Of a stretch of DNA of 64,000 bases, positions 19,651 through 29,670 are shown in pieces. The stretch is from Alicyclobacillus sp. SP_1 (GTDB lineage: Bacteria; Bacillota; Bacilli; Alicyclobacillales; Alicyclobacillaceae). A program made the translations under genes and the position numbers. The first letter of the stretch is position 1. Each line of letters begins with the position of its first letter. The notes under the pieces are model-generated. The model did not search any database. It had not been told where the DNA came from and worked only from the letters and a program-made list of their open reading frames with translations. The DNA lies in NCBI RefSeq assembly GCF_024706985.1, contig NZ_JAMCCX010000028.1, forward strand, positions 1 to 64,000, written 5' to 3'.

Positions 19651-21156
19651 ATGAAATCCGCAATTGTTTTGAATGGTGAGTCACTCACATTGTCTGATTT
19701 GGAGAAGATTGCTCGGCAAGATATTCCTGTCGAAATCACGGAAGATACTTGGCGGCGAGTGGAAGTGAGTCGCGAACGGATCGAACAGAGGATAGCGGCA
19801 GGAGATGTTGTATATGGCGTGACGACCGGATTCGGGAAGCTTGCTGACGTGCCCATTCCTGCCAATCAAGTAGCTTCACTGCAAATCAATTTGCTGCGTT
19901 CGCATGCGATGGGCGTAGGTGCGCCGCTTCCGCGCGATGCGGTTCGCGCGTTGCTGGCCTTGAGACTGAATGCGTTGGTCAAAGGGTTTTCGGGCATTCG
20001 CAAAGAGACCTTGCAGCTTTTGCAGGCATGTCTCAATCGCGGCGTCCATCCAGTCATTCCGAGTCAGGGTTCGCTTGGAGCATCGGGCGATCTCGCTCCT
20101 TTGGCTCACATGGCTTTGGTCTTGATTGGGGAGGGGCGCGCGGAGTTTTCCGGGGAAATCATGCCTGGTGGGGCTGCTTTACAAAAAGCGGGGCTCACGC
20201 CTGTACGCCTTGGCGCGAAAGAGGGCTTGGCGCTCATAAATGGTACACAGGCCATGACGTCGGTCGGTGCGCTAGCGACACTCGAGGCTGAGCGCGTGGG
20301 GCGGTTTGCGGATGCTGCGCTGAGCTTGACCATGGAGGCTCTCTGTTCGATTGGGGATGCATTCTTACCCAATCTTCACGCTACGCGCCCGCACCTTCAC
20401 CAGGGGGTTGTGGCGGAGCGTGTACTCCGCTATTTGGACGGCAGCACGCGGATTACCCGGCAAGGTGAGGTTCGCGTCCAAGACGCATACTCGATTCGCT
20501 GTGCTCCACAAGTGCATGGCGCCAGTTGGCAGGCGTGGGATTACGTGCAGAAGCAAGTGACCATCGAGATGAACGCGGTAACCGACAATCCGATTGTGCT
20601 GGAAGATGGCCGGGTCTTGTCCGGCGGACATTTTCATGGTCAACCCATGGCCCTTTCTTTTGACTTTTTGAAACTCGCAGTCGCGGAGTGGGCGAGTATT
20701 TCCGAACGCCGGACGGAACGGCTTGTCAACCCACAACTATCCGGCCTTGCTCCTTTTCTAGCGAAAAATGCAGGCCTCGAATCCGGTCTCATGATTGTCC
20801 AGTACGTGGCGGCTGCTCTTGTTTCGGAAAACAAGGTGCTGGCTCATCCTGCGTCGGTAGATTCCATTCCGTCTTCCGCCAATCAGGAAGACCATGTCTC
20901 CATGGGGACCATCGCGGCCCGTCAAGTTCGACAAATGGTCGGCAATACGGCCCGCGTGGTGGCCATTGAGTTGGCGGCTGCGTCCCAAGCCATCGCGTTG
21001 CAAGGTGCAGAATCTCAAATGGCATTGGCAACGCGTCAGGCACTGGAATGGGTCCGTTCCATCGTACCGCCAACGGTTGCCGATGTCTCCTTGAGTGACG
21101 AGTTAGAAACCTTAGCCGCCGAAATCTTGCAGACTACCCCAGAATGGATGCTCTAA
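19651..21156 (+). CDS. hutH: histidine ammonia-lyase
   Basis: It removes ammonia from L-histidine to give urocanate, the first step of histidine use. The 501-residue product has the Ala-Ser-Gly triad that cyclises to the MIO cofactor in GSLGASGDLAPLAHM (near 145). It also has YGVTTGFGKLADVPI near residue 54, NGTQAMTS and QEDHVSMG. AAGGAGG precedes the ATG. No other hut gene is adjacent, so the pathway must be completed elsewhere or the product used differently. It converges with the fumarase-like gene. Confidence 0.96.
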   Translation: MKSAIVLNGESLTLSDLEKIARQDIPVEITEDTWRRVEVSRERIEQRIAAGDVVYGVTTGFGKLADVPIPANQVASLQINLLRSHAMGVGAPLPRDAVRALLALRLNALVKGFSGIRKETLQLLQACLNRGVHPVIPSQGSLGASGDLAPLAHMALVLIGEGRAEFSGEIMPGGAALQKAGLTPVRLGAKEGLALINGTQAMTSVGALATLEAERVGRFADAALSLTMEALCSIGDAFLPNLHATRPHLHQGVVAERVLRYLDGSTRITRQGEVRVQDAYSIRCAPQVHGASWQAWDYVQKQVTIEMNAVTDNPIVLEDGRVLSGGHFHGQPMALSFDFLKLAVAEWASISERRTERLVNPQLSGLAPFLAKNAGLESGLMIVQYVAAALVSENKVLAHPASVDSIPSSANQEDHVSMGTIAARQVRQMVGNTARVVAIELAAASQAIALQGAESQMALATRQALEWVRSIVPPTVADVSLSDELETLAAEILQTTPEWML

Positions 21157-21230
21157 GCTCCGTGGAGTGACGGGATGTCCTTAGTGCTGCAGACACGACT
21201 TCAGGCGACGACAGGTGCTCTTCTCAGACA

Positions 21231-22769
21231 TTAGTCATTGCCCTCGGTAGCAGTCTGCTTTGGCCTGGTAGAGGCGGCAAGGCCCACAATCGGCGAGCCA
21301 AGAGGCTCTTGCGCGCCTGTCCCTGAACCGCTCATTGGAACCGATGTCTGCTTACTTTCGAACGGAGGCCAGTGTTGCGAAACGGGGCGGGCAAGGTGGT
21401 CTACGTCAAGTGCGCGGACAGCGGTCGCTTCTTCCACCCCGAGTTGACGGCAGGCGTCAAGCAGTGACAGATGGTTTTCCAGAGCGTGTTTGACGACTTT
21501 TGCAGCCGATTCATAGCCAATGGCCGTGTTGAGAGCCGTCGCCAGGGAGAGAGAAGTCTCTGCGTGTTGTCGACATGCGGTCACGTTTATGTGCAAATCC
21601 TGAAGTGCGAGACGGGAAAATTGACGAGTGGCATTAGCGAGAATGTGGATTGCATGGAGAAAATTAGAGGTCATAACGGGCATCATCACATTCAGCTCCA
21701 GTTGTCCGGCTCCACCAGCATCGCTAACTGTTTGACAGCAACCGTTGACCTGAAATACAACCATGTTCAGCATTTCCGCAAGGACTGGGTTGACCTTACC
21801 AGGCATTATGGAAGATCCGGGTTGAACAGCAGGAAACTCTAACTCTCCTAGACCGGTTCGCGGACCGGAGGAGAGCAGCCTCAAATCGTTGGCGATTCTT
21901 CCAAGCGCCCCGGCAACGGAGCGCAAAACGCCACTCACGTAGACGACTTCGTCCGGGTTCTGATTGAAAGTGAAGGCATTCGGTGCCAGAGTGAAGGCAT
22001 AACCGGTGCGCTGTGCAAGAAAGTGAATCGCTAGTCCACCAAACCCTGGAGGTGTGTTGATGCCAGTGCCCACTGCATTTCCACCCAGTCCGAGAAAGAG
22101 CAGTTGAGATGCGGCCTGTTCCAGCCATCGACGCTGACGTCGGATGTTTTCGGCATACCCGAGAAATTCATCGCCCAGACGCATCGGGACTGCATCCTGT
22201 AAATGAGTGCGTCCAGACTTGATGACATTCTCCGTCTCAGTTGCAAGGCGCGCGAGTGCTTTCTCCAATTCTGCGAGAGATGGGTCGAGTTGGGTCGCTA
22301 AAGCATCGACTCCGGCGATGTTGATGGCGGCATGAAAAGTATCGTTGGTGGATTGAGATTGGTTGACATGGTCGTTCGGATGGATATCGTCGCCTGTCGC
22401 GCCCGAGTTGTGAAGAATTTCGGTAGCACGGGTGGCAATAACTTCATTGACATTCATATTTTGCGAAGTTCCAGCGCCCGCTTGATAGATGTCGATTGGA
22501 AACCAGTTGGAAAAGCGTCCAGCAATGACTTCGTCGGCAGCTTGGCAGATGGCATCCGACACCAGTCCTTGCATGACCCCAAGTTCCCGGTGAGCTTTGG
22601 CCGCGGCCCATTTAATCAGTGCTTGAGCCTGAATGAACTGGTGTGGGAAATGGAGTCCGCTAATAGGAAAGTTGTACATGGCTCGAGCGGTTTGAGCACC
22701 GTAGTATGCATCTGCTGGAACTTGAAGGGTTCCGAGTGAGTCGTGGACCGTGCGAGTGTTCGGTGGCAC
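21231..22769 (-). CDS. class II fumarase/aspartase family lyase
   Basis: The 512-residue product has the superfamily signature GSSIMPGKVNP, with QAGAGTSQNMNVNEVIA, HPNDHVNQSQSTNDTFHAA and SGRTHLQDAVP. It either hydrates fumarate or adds ammonia to it. QPGSSIMPGKVNPVLAE mixes features of both, so substrate is left open, with fumarase slightly favoured by the GNAVGTGINTPPGF loop. The GTG at 22769 has AAAGGAG eight bases upstream. The longer frame to 22868 overlaps the next gene's leader. The last 45 or so residues are a Ser/Gly/Thr-rich tail absent from usual 460-470 residue members. Confidence 0.88.
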   Translation of the reverse strand: MPPNTRTVHDSLGTLQVPADAYYGAQTARAMYNFPISGLHFPHQFIQAQALIKWAAAKAHRELGVMQGLVSDAICQAADEVIAGRFSNWFPIDIYQAGAGTSQNMNVNEVIATRATEILHNSGATGDDIHPNDHVNQSQSTNDTFHAAINIAGVDALATQLDPSLAELEKALARLATETENVIKSGRTHLQDAVPMRLGDEFLGYAENIRRQRRWLEQAASQLLFLGLGGNAVGTGINTPPGFGGLAIHFLAQRTGYAFTLAPNAFTFNQNPDEVVYVSGVLRSVAGALGRIANDLRLLSSGPRTGLGELEFPAVQPGSSIMPGKVNPVLAEMLNMVVFQVNGCCQTVSDAGGAGQLELNVMMPVMTSNFLHAIHILANATRQFSRLALQDLHINVTACRQHAETSLSLATALNTAIGYESAAKVVKHALENHLSLLDACRQLGVEEATAVRALDVDHLARPVSQHWPPFESKQTSVPMSGSGTGAQEPLGSPIVGLAASTRPKQTATEGND

Positions 22770-22944
22770 AGAGAGAGCTCCTTTCCTTGGCGTGCGTTCG
22801 TTTCCAGTTTCGTCTGTGTGAGCTTTTACCATACCGTCTCCGATGGATCTGTGTGTTATGCTGTACATGGATGAAAGAGCAGTGCAAAAATCAGGGCGGG
22901 ACAGTTTGGTCGGCTCTCAGTCGGAGTGCAGAGGAGGGAATGGC

Positions 22945-23865
22945 GTGGAACTGAAAGAACGGCGCCGCTGTCTGAAGGTCGGCTTGAGGGCCGCTCTCGC
23001 AGCAGGTCAGACGTTTTCATCCCGGCTCGGGTCGGAGTTGCAAGTGCGGACGAAGACCTCTCTGTCCGATGTGGTGACAGAGGTGGATGGACTCTGTGAG
23101 CAATTGATTCGTGAGATGATTCAAGCGGAGTTTCCTCGGGACACAATACTCGGTGAAGAAAGTGTCGGTCCCGGTCGCGAAGCGTCTACCACAGCCATTG
23201 ATGCCGTTTGGGATGCGGACTCATTGTGGATTGTCGATCCGTTGGATGGCACCACGAATTTTGTCTCTTCGATTCCTTTGTCTGTGGTCTCGATTGCCTG
23301 TGCACGGGCAGGTAAAGTGACATTCGGATGTGTCTACGACCCGTACCGGGAGGAAGTCTTTTTTGCACTGGAAGGCGAGGGAGCATTTCTGGCCAAACGT
23401 GTCGCAGTGGAGCGTTGGCTGCAAATAGAAAGCGCGTCTGAATTAGAAACATTGCCTGGTCAGGCAATGCATGTGTCGGATGTAGAAGTATTCCAGCATG
23501 CGGTCGTGGCGACGGGTATGCCTGTCCGGATAGCGCCGCAGCGCCGGTTGACCGAAGCGGCAACTGAGATCGCTTGTCAGGTGAAAAGCTTTCGTGCGTT
23601 AGGTGCGGCTGCGTTGCACCTTGCCTATGTCGCTGCAGGCAGATTGGACGCATTTTGGGAGTTTGACTTAAATTCATGGGACTTGGCTGCTGGCGTGTTT
23701 TTGATACAGATGGCTGGTGGCATTGTTCAGGATTCTGAAGGAAATTCATTTTCGCTTCGTTCGCGCCACGTGGTGGCAGCCAGTCACGAGATGTTGGCAT
23801 CGGATATTCGTTCTGTATTGCAAACGTTCATGACCGCTGAAAATTCGGCGAGCGAGCATCGTTGA
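22945..23865 (+). CDS. inositol monophosphatase family protein
   Basis: The 306-residue product belongs to the Mg-dependent, Li-sensitive phosphatases that act on inositol phosphates, PAP or related substrates. It shows the metal ligands in SDVVTEVD, LGEES and WIVDPLDGTTNFVSSIP (near residue 100), and the C-terminal LNSWDLAAGVFLIQMAGG. The GTG at 22945 has GAGGAGGG six bases upstream. The gene is divergent from the fumarase-like gene and 10 bp before pncB, which suggests a two-gene operon. The true substrate cannot be read from sequence. Confidence 0.9.
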   Translation: MELKERRRCLKVGLRAALAAGQTFSSRLGSELQVRTKTSLSDVVTEVDGLCEQLIREMIQAEFPRDTILGEESVGPGREASTTAIDAVWDADSLWIVDPLDGTTNFVSSIPLSVVSIACARAGKVTFGCVYDPYREEVFFALEGEGAFLAKRVAVERWLQIESASELETLPGQAMHVSDVEVFQHAVVATGMPVRIAPQRRLTEAATEIACQVKSFRALGAAALHLAYVAAGRLDAFWEFDLNSWDLAAGVFLIQMAGGIVQDSEGNSFSLRSRHVVAASHEMLASDIRSVLQTFMTAENSASEHR

Positions 23866-23875
23866 GGTGTAGACA

Positions 23876-25396
23876 TTGAAAGAACCGTCTTCTCTTGTCG
23901 CGCGCAAGGCGACCGAACGCATTTTAGAGATCTCCGGTCTGCCGGTATACCGTAACCGCCCGACGGAATTATTAACAGATTTATACCAATTGACTATGAT
24001 GTATGGACATTTTCGTGCGGGGCGCCATGAGCAGCGTGTGGTGTTTGATATGTTTTATCGAAAGAATCCTTGTGGCAATGGGTACGTTGTTGCAGCGGGA
24101 CTGGAACAGGTCGTATGGTATTTGCAGCATGTGCAGTTTTCTTTAGAAGATCTCGATTACCTTCGCTCATTAGGTCTGTTTGGAGAAGACTTCCTACAAG
24201 CTCTACATCACTTTCACTTCAGCGGAGACTTGTATGCGGTACCGGAAGGGACCATTGTTTTCCCAGGAGAGCCACTTCTGCGCTTTGAGGGGCCGATGTT
24301 CGAAGTTCAGTTGATTGAATCTGCGGTTCTATCGTTTGTTAACCATCAGAGTCTCATTGCCACGAAAGCGCAGAGGATTGTTGACGCTGCTAAGTCCAAC
24401 CCGAAGTCCCCTGAAGCTCCGGTCATTGAGATGGGTCTGCGCAGAGCACAAAATGTTGATGCGGCTGTATTTGGTGCGCGTGCTGCCTTCATTGGTGGAT
24501 GTACGTCAACGAGCAATGTACTGGCGGGCCAGTCGTTTGGTATTCCTGTATCAGGGACGCAGGGACACAGTTGGATTCAGAGCTTCCCTTCAGAACTTGA
24601 GGCTTTTAGGGCTTATGCAGACACGTTTCCAGACCATACGGTACTGCTCGTGGACACTTACGATGTCTTGAATAGTGGGATACAAAATGCCATTGTCGTC
24701 GGTCGAGAGTTGAAAGAAAAGGGGAAGAAACTACACGCTATCCGCATCGACAGCGGTGACTTAGCGTATCTGTCGAAGCGTGCTCGCAAGATGCTGGATG
24801 CGGCTGGACTGACCGATTGCGGGATTGTTGCTTCTTCCGATTTAGATGAATGGACTATTCGGGAATTGGCCCTGCAAGGTGCGGAAATTACGAGTTACGG
24901 TGTTGGAACTAGCCTCATTACGTCCTATGACTGTCCTGCCCTCGGTGGCGTCTACAAATTAGTAGCGCACGAAGTAGAAGGCAGGTGGACTCCTTGCATC
25001 AAAATTTCCGAGAATCCAGAAAAAGTGACTAATCCAGGGAAGAAAAAGGTGCTCCGCTTATCGAAAGAGGGTAAAGCGGTGGCAGACTTGATTGCGCTCG
25101 ATGAAGAAGAGTTCGATGGCAGTAAGCAACTCACGGTGTTTCATCCAGTTCACACGTATAAACGTAAGACGATCGTCGATTTTCAAATAGAAAATTTATT
25201 GCAACCGATTGTACGAGCAGGGGAGCTTGTTTATGTTTTACCGGATTTGCGAGAAATTCGAACGCATGTGGAGCGAGGGTTGCAGCAATTTTCATCAGAG
25301 ACGTTGCGTCATGTGAACCCTCACGAATATCATGTAGATCTGTCGAAGAAATTGTGGGACTTAAAACAAGACTTGCTTAGTGAAGTTCGTGCGTAG
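23876..25396 (+). CDS. pncB: nicotinate phosphoribosyltransferase
   Basis: It joins nicotinate to PRPP, with ATP, to enter the NAD salvage path. The 506-residue product fits the longer Gram-positive form. Key segments are TDLYQLTMMYGHF (near 40), MGLRRAQNVDAA, the His of SGTQGHSWIQSFPSE that is phosphorylated in the family, and IRIDSGDLAYLSKRAR. The TTG start has GAGGTG upstream and lies 10 bp after the phosphatase stop. An ATG 30 codons or more inside would remove conserved sequence. Confidence 0.95.
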   Translation: MKEPSSLVARKATERILEISGLPVYRNRPTELLTDLYQLTMMYGHFRAGRHEQRVVFDMFYRKNPCGNGYVVAAGLEQVVWYLQHVQFSLEDLDYLRSLGLFGEDFLQALHHFHFSGDLYAVPEGTIVFPGEPLLRFEGPMFEVQLIESAVLSFVNHQSLIATKAQRIVDAAKSNPKSPEAPVIEMGLRRAQNVDAAVFGARAAFIGGCTSTSNVLAGQSFGIPVSGTQGHSWIQSFPSELEAFRAYADTFPDHTVLLVDTYDVLNSGIQNAIVVGRELKEKGKKLHAIRIDSGDLAYLSKRARKMLDAAGLTDCGIVASSDLDEWTIRELALQGAEITSYGVGTSLITSYDCPALGGVYKLVAHEVEGRWTPCIKISENPEKVTNPGKKKVLRLSKEGKAVADLIALDEEEFDGSKQLTVFHPVHTYKRKTIVDFQIENLLQPIVRAGELVYVLPDLREIRTHVERGLQQFSSETLRHVNPHEYHVDLSKKLWDLKQDLLSEVRA

Positions 25397-25491
25397 TATA
25401 TCTGCATCGGTAAGAGAGATATGAACCGTTCCAATTGAACGAGCAAAAGGGTTGAAACATAGGATTGCGTCAGAGAGAGGAGTTTGGACCA

Positions 25492-26430
25492 ATGCGGGTT
25501 TTGAAGGTCAGTCCGCGAGGGTATTGCTACGGCGTTGTCGATGCGATGGTTTTGGCGCGGCAAGCCGCAGATGACGCGTCACTGCCTCGTCCTATTTATA
25601 TTCTTGGCATGATTGTGCACAATGCGCATGTGGTCGAAGCGTTCCGCGAGTTGGGAATTCAGACACTTGATGGAGCAAATCGACTTGAACTTTTGGAGAA
25701 GATTTCATCTGGGACAGTCATTTTCACTGCACATGGAGTCTCACCGGAGGTAAAAGTCAAAGCGAAAGCCCGTGGATTGCACGTTTTAGATGCTACCTGT
25801 CCGGATGTAACCAAAACGCATCGACTGATTGAGGAAAAAGTGTCGGCTGGCTATGACATCGTATATATAGGACGGAAGGGGCATCCGGAGCCAGAGGGAG
25901 CGATGGGAGTGGCGCCACATCGCGTGCATCTTGTAGAAAATGAACAGGATGTTGCGGAGCTGCACTTGTGGGGTGATAAGATCGTCGTCACCAACCAGAC
26001 CACGATGAGCCAATGGGACACGCAAGGGCTCATCGACAAAATTGTTGCTAAGTATCCTCAGGCCGAAGTGCACAATGAAATTTGCATGGCAACGCAACTT
26101 CGTCAGACGGCCGTGGCGGAACAAGTGGCGGAAGCAGACTTGTGCCTAGTTGTCGGTGATCCGCGCAGCAATAACTCCAACCGTCTGGCACAAGTTTCGG
26201 AAGAAATTGCTCATGTAAAAGCCTATCGAATTGCGGATATCGGGGAGCTCAATCTTCAGTGGCTCGAGGGTATTGCTACGGTTGCGGTGACCTCGGGGGC
26301 TTCCACTCCAACAGCAATCACCAAAGAAGTGATTGAGTTTCTTGAACGTTATCGTCCGGAAGATGGGACGACCGTTCAGCCATCCAGTAGGGTTGATTTG
26401 AATCGCATTTTACCTGCCGTTCGGTCTTAA
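25492..26430 (+). CDS. ispH: 4-hydroxy-3-methylbut-2-enyl diphosphate reductase
   Basis: IspH carries out the last step of the MEP isoprenoid path, making IPP and DMAPP with a [4Fe-4S] cluster. The 312-residue product has the three cluster cysteines at 12 (GYCYGV), near 103 (DATCPDV) and near 198 (NEICMAT). HGVSPE, TNQTTMS and TSGASTP are the substrate residues. GAGAGAGGAG lies upstream of the ATG. It stands alone, 95 bp after pncB. As a Fe-S enzyme it would depend on the suf operon. Confidence 0.97.
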   Translation: MRVLKVSPRGYCYGVVDAMVLARQAADDASLPRPIYILGMIVHNAHVVEAFRELGIQTLDGANRLELLEKISSGTVIFTAHGVSPEVKVKAKARGLHVLDATCPDVTKTHRLIEEKVSAGYDIVYIGRKGHPEPEGAMGVAPHRVHLVENEQDVAELHLWGDKIVVTNQTTMSQWDTQGLIDKIVAKYPQAEVHNEICMATQLRQTAVAEQVAEADLCLVVGDPRSNNSNRLAQVSEEIAHVKAYRIADIGELNLQWLEGIATVAVTSGASTPTAITKEVIEFLERYRPEDGTTVQPSSRVDLNRILPAVRS

Positions 26431-26513
26431 CTTGAGACTGTGGGCGGTTGCGTAAATTGGTGTGCTGTTCAAATAGTCATTTATTCTGAGGTATATCACT
26501 GGGGGATTTATTA

Positions 26514-27428
26514 ATGGAAGAGATGCTTCGGTCCTTCTTCTTGACCTTGGCCAAAAATCAATCTGCGAACCGCTGGGCGAAACGGTATGGTTTGCGACTA
26601 GGAGCGCAGCGTTTTGTGGCGGGGGAGACAATTCCTGATGCCATGCAGGCTGTGAAAGAATTAAACAGTATAGGGATGACTGCCACGCTTGACCATCTGG
26701 GTGAGTTTGTTGCAGATGAAGCTGAGGCGAGACAGTCCGCGACTGACTGCATTGAGGCTTTGAAAGCTATTCACGAGCACGAGGTTCTGTCCACGTTGTC
26801 GCTTAAGATGACGCAAGTCGGTTTAGATATCAGCCGTGACCTATGCATGGAAAATATGCGGAGCATTTTGGATGTAGCTCTTGCCTATGGTATTGTCGTC
26901 AACATTGATATGGAAGATGAAACCCGCTGCCAGGTGACTTTGGATATTTTTGATGAATTACGAAAGGACTATCCGAATGTCATGACCGTCATTCAAGCCT
27001 ACCTCTATCGCAGTTTGGATGATGTTCTCCGCTTGGCTGGGGAAGGTGCTTCTTTGAGACTTGTCAAGGGAGCCTACAAAGAATCGGAGAAAGTAGCATT
27101 TCCCGATAAGGCAGATGTAGATTCAAATTATATTAAAATGATGGAAGCTCACCTGCTGTCGTCGGGATTTACTGCCATAGCAACACACGATGAAAAAATT
27201 ATTCATCACGCCAAAGAGTATATCGCGAATCATCAGATAGCTCCGGACAAGTACGAATTTCAAATGTTGTATGGAATCCGCGCGAATCTACAACAACAAT
27301 TGGTCTCAGAAGGTCATCCTGTTCGGATTTACGTGCCTTACGGAAACGATTGGTATGGATATTTCATGCGTCGACTGGCAGAACGGCCAGCGAATGTCAG
27401 TTTTGTACTGCGAGGCATGGTGCACTAA
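26514..27428 (+). CDS. proline dehydrogenase, monofunctional
   Basis: This FAD enzyme oxidises proline to pyrroline-5-carboxylate. The 304-residue product is the single-domain Gram-positive type (PutB/FadM). It has LSLKMTQVGLDI, VNIDMEDETR, VIQAYLYRS, LRLVKGAYKE, IATHDEKII, YEFQMLYGIR and YVPYGNDWYGYFMRRLAERP, which give the barrel, FAD and substrate residues. GGGGG lies about ten bases before the ATG. No P5C dehydrogenase is adjacent. A strong hairpin follows, and an amino-acid permease converges on it. Confidence 0.95.
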   Translation: MEEMLRSFFLTLAKNQSANRWAKRYGLRLGAQRFVAGETIPDAMQAVKELNSIGMTATLDHLGEFVADEAEARQSATDCIEALKAIHEHEVLSTLSLKMTQVGLDISRDLCMENMRSILDVALAYGIVVNIDMEDETRCQVTLDIFDELRKDYPNVMTVIQAYLYRSLDDVLRLAGEGASLRLVKGAYKESEKVAFPDKADVDSNYIKMMEAHLLSSGFTAIATHDEKIIHHAKEYIANHQIAPDKYEFQMLYGIRANLQQQLVSEGHPVRIYVPYGNDWYGYFMRRLAERPANVSFVLRGMVH

Positions 27429-27471
27429 AAAATGTGCTCTTGAGTCGAGAAGAAATGATTCATCAGGTCAA

Positions 27472-27512
27472 TCAAGAAGAGGTCCGGGATGGTTTCCCGG
27501 ACCTCTTCTTGA
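27472..27512. terminator. perfect 18-bp hairpin between proline dehydrogenase and permease
   Basis: TCAAGAAGAGGTCCGGGA (27472-27489) is perfectly complementary to 27495-27512 with a 5-base loop. T-rich arms on both strands suit a bidirectional terminator for the convergent genes. Confidence 0.8.
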
Positions 27513-27577
27513 CAATGCTTGCCGCTGTATACTGCACGATTTTCCGTCTGCGAGTTGCTATCGAAAATGACAACTTA

Positions 27578-29191
27578 TCAGGTTGTGGTAACAGTCGATG
27601 CATTTCCTTCTTCGAGCGACGCCAACTGGTCGGTCAAATAGGTAGTGCTGTAGCCGCTCGCCACACCCCAGTAATAGAAGATGATGCTGCCCACAATGAC
27701 GACGACCATGTCCCAAGGATAGTGGATGATTCCCGTCAATTCGCCCAGTTTGGCTGAACCGAGATAGACCATCGCAAACATGAAGAGTAAGTAGACGATT
27801 AACCAAATACCAGACTTCAAGGACTGCCCTGTGGGCCGCTCAATTTGTTTGGGCATGATGAGCGAGAAGATGAAGTAAAGCACAATACCGATGAGAATTG
27901 CAACGAGCAATTTCCAGTCGGTTTTCCAACCGGTCCAGTAGACAATCAGAGAGCCAATGATGAATGCAATCGGCGCGATAACTTTAGAACCACCGAGTCG
28001 ATACGGTCGGTGTGCGTTCGGCACAGTTTTCCGCATGACGGCCAACGCCACAGGGCCTATGATGTAAGTGAAGACGGTTGCGGACGATACCAATCCAACC
28101 AACGACTGCCATGACGGAAAGGGTAAAAGGAAGATGAGCCCTAACAAGAAAGCCACAATGAGGGCTCCCACGGGGATACCGGTGCGCTTATCTACCTTTC
28201 CAAGAAACCGCGGGAAATAACGGTTTTTTGACAATGCGTAGAGAACGCGTGTTGTCGATGCAATGTAGACATTTCCTGTACCAGCAGGAGAGAGAACGGC
28301 ATCTGCATAGAGCAAGATGGCGAACCAACCTAAATTCAGGCTGATGGCTACCTGAGCAAATGGTGCACTGAAATTCAGGTTTGCCCAGCCTTTTGACAAT
28401 CCACTGGCCGGTGCACCGGCAACGAAAACCAACTGCAGAAGTACGTAGAGCAAAATGCCAATGATGATCGATATGATGAGTGCTCTTGGCACATCACGCT
28501 GTGGATTCCGAGCTTCTCCAGCCAAATCGACGGCCTGACGAAATCCAAGGTAAGAAAAGACCACACCGGAAGTGGCGATAGCAACCAAGACACCGGAGCT
28601 ACCATCGGGAGCAAATCCTCCAAAGTGGCTCAGGTTACTCCAATGCAATCCCACTATGAAAAAGATGATGATTGTAGCCGCTGGCATGATGAACTTAAGG
28701 ATGGTGACGAAGGTGTTGACTTTGGCAAAAATCCGGACACCAAAGTAGTTGATGAGGAAAAAGACGAACATCAGGATGGCAGCTAAGAGCAAGCCTTCTC
28801 CCGTCAAAAGACTTGTTTTTGAGTTCCATAAACCTGGCAACCAGTGAGAAGCGTACTGCATGACTCCTTCTGCTTCGACCGCTGGAACGGATGAGTATGC
28901 AATCCACGCGGCCCAGCCCATGATAAAGCTTGTAAGGTGGCCATGCGTATAGTGAGGATAGCGGACGATGGAGCCGGATTCCGGTAACATAGAACCCAAT
29001 TCTGCGTAGACAAAGCCAATCAATAGAACGGCGATGCCTCCAATAATCCAGGATAAAATGGAGGATGGACCCGCATCTTGTGCCGCGTAAAGTGCTCCAA
29101 AAAGCCAGCCTGAGCCAATGATGCCGCCAAGGGAGGCCATCGTCAGGTCAAGAAGGGAAAGTTCTCGCTTTAAGCCTTCTTTGTTACTCAC
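27578..29191 (-). CDS. APC superfamily amino-acid permease
   Basis: The 537-residue product has about 12-14 membrane helices and the APC opening LSLLDLTMASLGGIIGSGWLFG, in which the GSG backbone binds substrate. FSYLGFRQAVDLAGEARNPQRDVPRA follows at the end of helix 6. It probably imports an amino acid with protons; the substrate is unknown. The GTG at 29191 is preferred because AAAGGAG ends eight bases before it. An ATG at 29209 overlaps that SD. It converges with proline dehydrogenase, a hint but no proof of proline transport. Confidence 0.88.
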   Translation of the reverse strand: MSNKEGLKRELSLLDLTMASLGGIIGSGWLFGALYAAQDAGPSSILSWIIGGIAVLLIGFVYAELGSMLPESGSIVRYPHYTHGHLTSFIMGWAAWIAYSSVPAVEAEGVMQYASHWLPGLWNSKTSLLTGEGLLLAAILMFVFFLINYFGVRIFAKVNTFVTILKFIMPAATIIIFFIVGLHWSNLSHFGGFAPDGSSGVLVAIATSGVVFSYLGFRQAVDLAGEARNPQRDVPRALIISIIIGILLYVLLQLVFVAGAPASGLSKGWANLNFSAPFAQVAISLNLGWFAILLYADAVLSPAGTGNVYIASTTRVLYALSKNRYFPRFLGKVDKRTGIPVGALIVAFLLGLIFLLPFPSWQSLVGLVSSATVFTYIIGPVALAVMRKTVPNAHRPYRLGGSKVIAPIAFIIGSLIVYWTGWKTDWKLLVAILIGIVLYFIFSLIMPKQIERPTGQSLKSGIWLIVYLLFMFAMVYLGSAKLGELTGIIHYPWDMVVVIVGSIIFYYWGVASGYSTTYLTDQLASLEEGNASTVTTT

Positions 29192-29670
29192 CCGCAAAAC
29201 TCCTTTCATGGTCTTCTCTTGTGTCTGCTGATACCTTTGTTTCTTTCTGAGAGCACACACGGAAATTTCTGCACTACGAATAAAATAAGTTCAGAAACCA
29301 ATCGTTCGTCAAAATCGAGAGTCTCGATGTCTGCGCAACACATTCTCCAACGACCTATTACTTCAAATGACTTTTTGGGTGCGGCGCTTCTCGTCGAATC
29401 TATTTTCCTCCTTTCGACAAAATCCTTGCCGCAAATGTTCGGAATATTAGACTGTATGCGGAATGGATGTTCTTTATTTTAATGGCGATGTGTCAATAAA
29501 TCAAACGTTTTATTTTCTCTGTCAATTATACGTTGAGAAAATAGCTTACAGAGGTTTTGTGCATGGTATGCATGCCGTGAAAATACCTGCCAGTTGCGGT
29601 CCTCTACATTTACGTTGAAGCATTGCCATGGTTTAATGAAAAGAAGAATGGCCAGAAGGAGGTATTTTTC
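29192..29670. other. 479-base intergenic region
   Basis: This is the divergent spacer between the permease and the enoyl-CoA hydratase. It is AT-rich and has no plausible gene: the 87-residue plus-strand frame inside has no SD and no family features. It holds a 9-bp inverted repeat (TATTTTCTC at 29511-29519 with GAGAAAATA at 29535-29543), which could be an operator or a weak hairpin. I see no clear promoter pair. Confidence 0.6.

Noticed and set aside
23186-23800. 204-codon minus-strand frame opposite the inositol-phosphatase gene
   Set aside because: It is a shadow: no SD, and a Pro/His/Gln-rich sequence unlike a protein fold.
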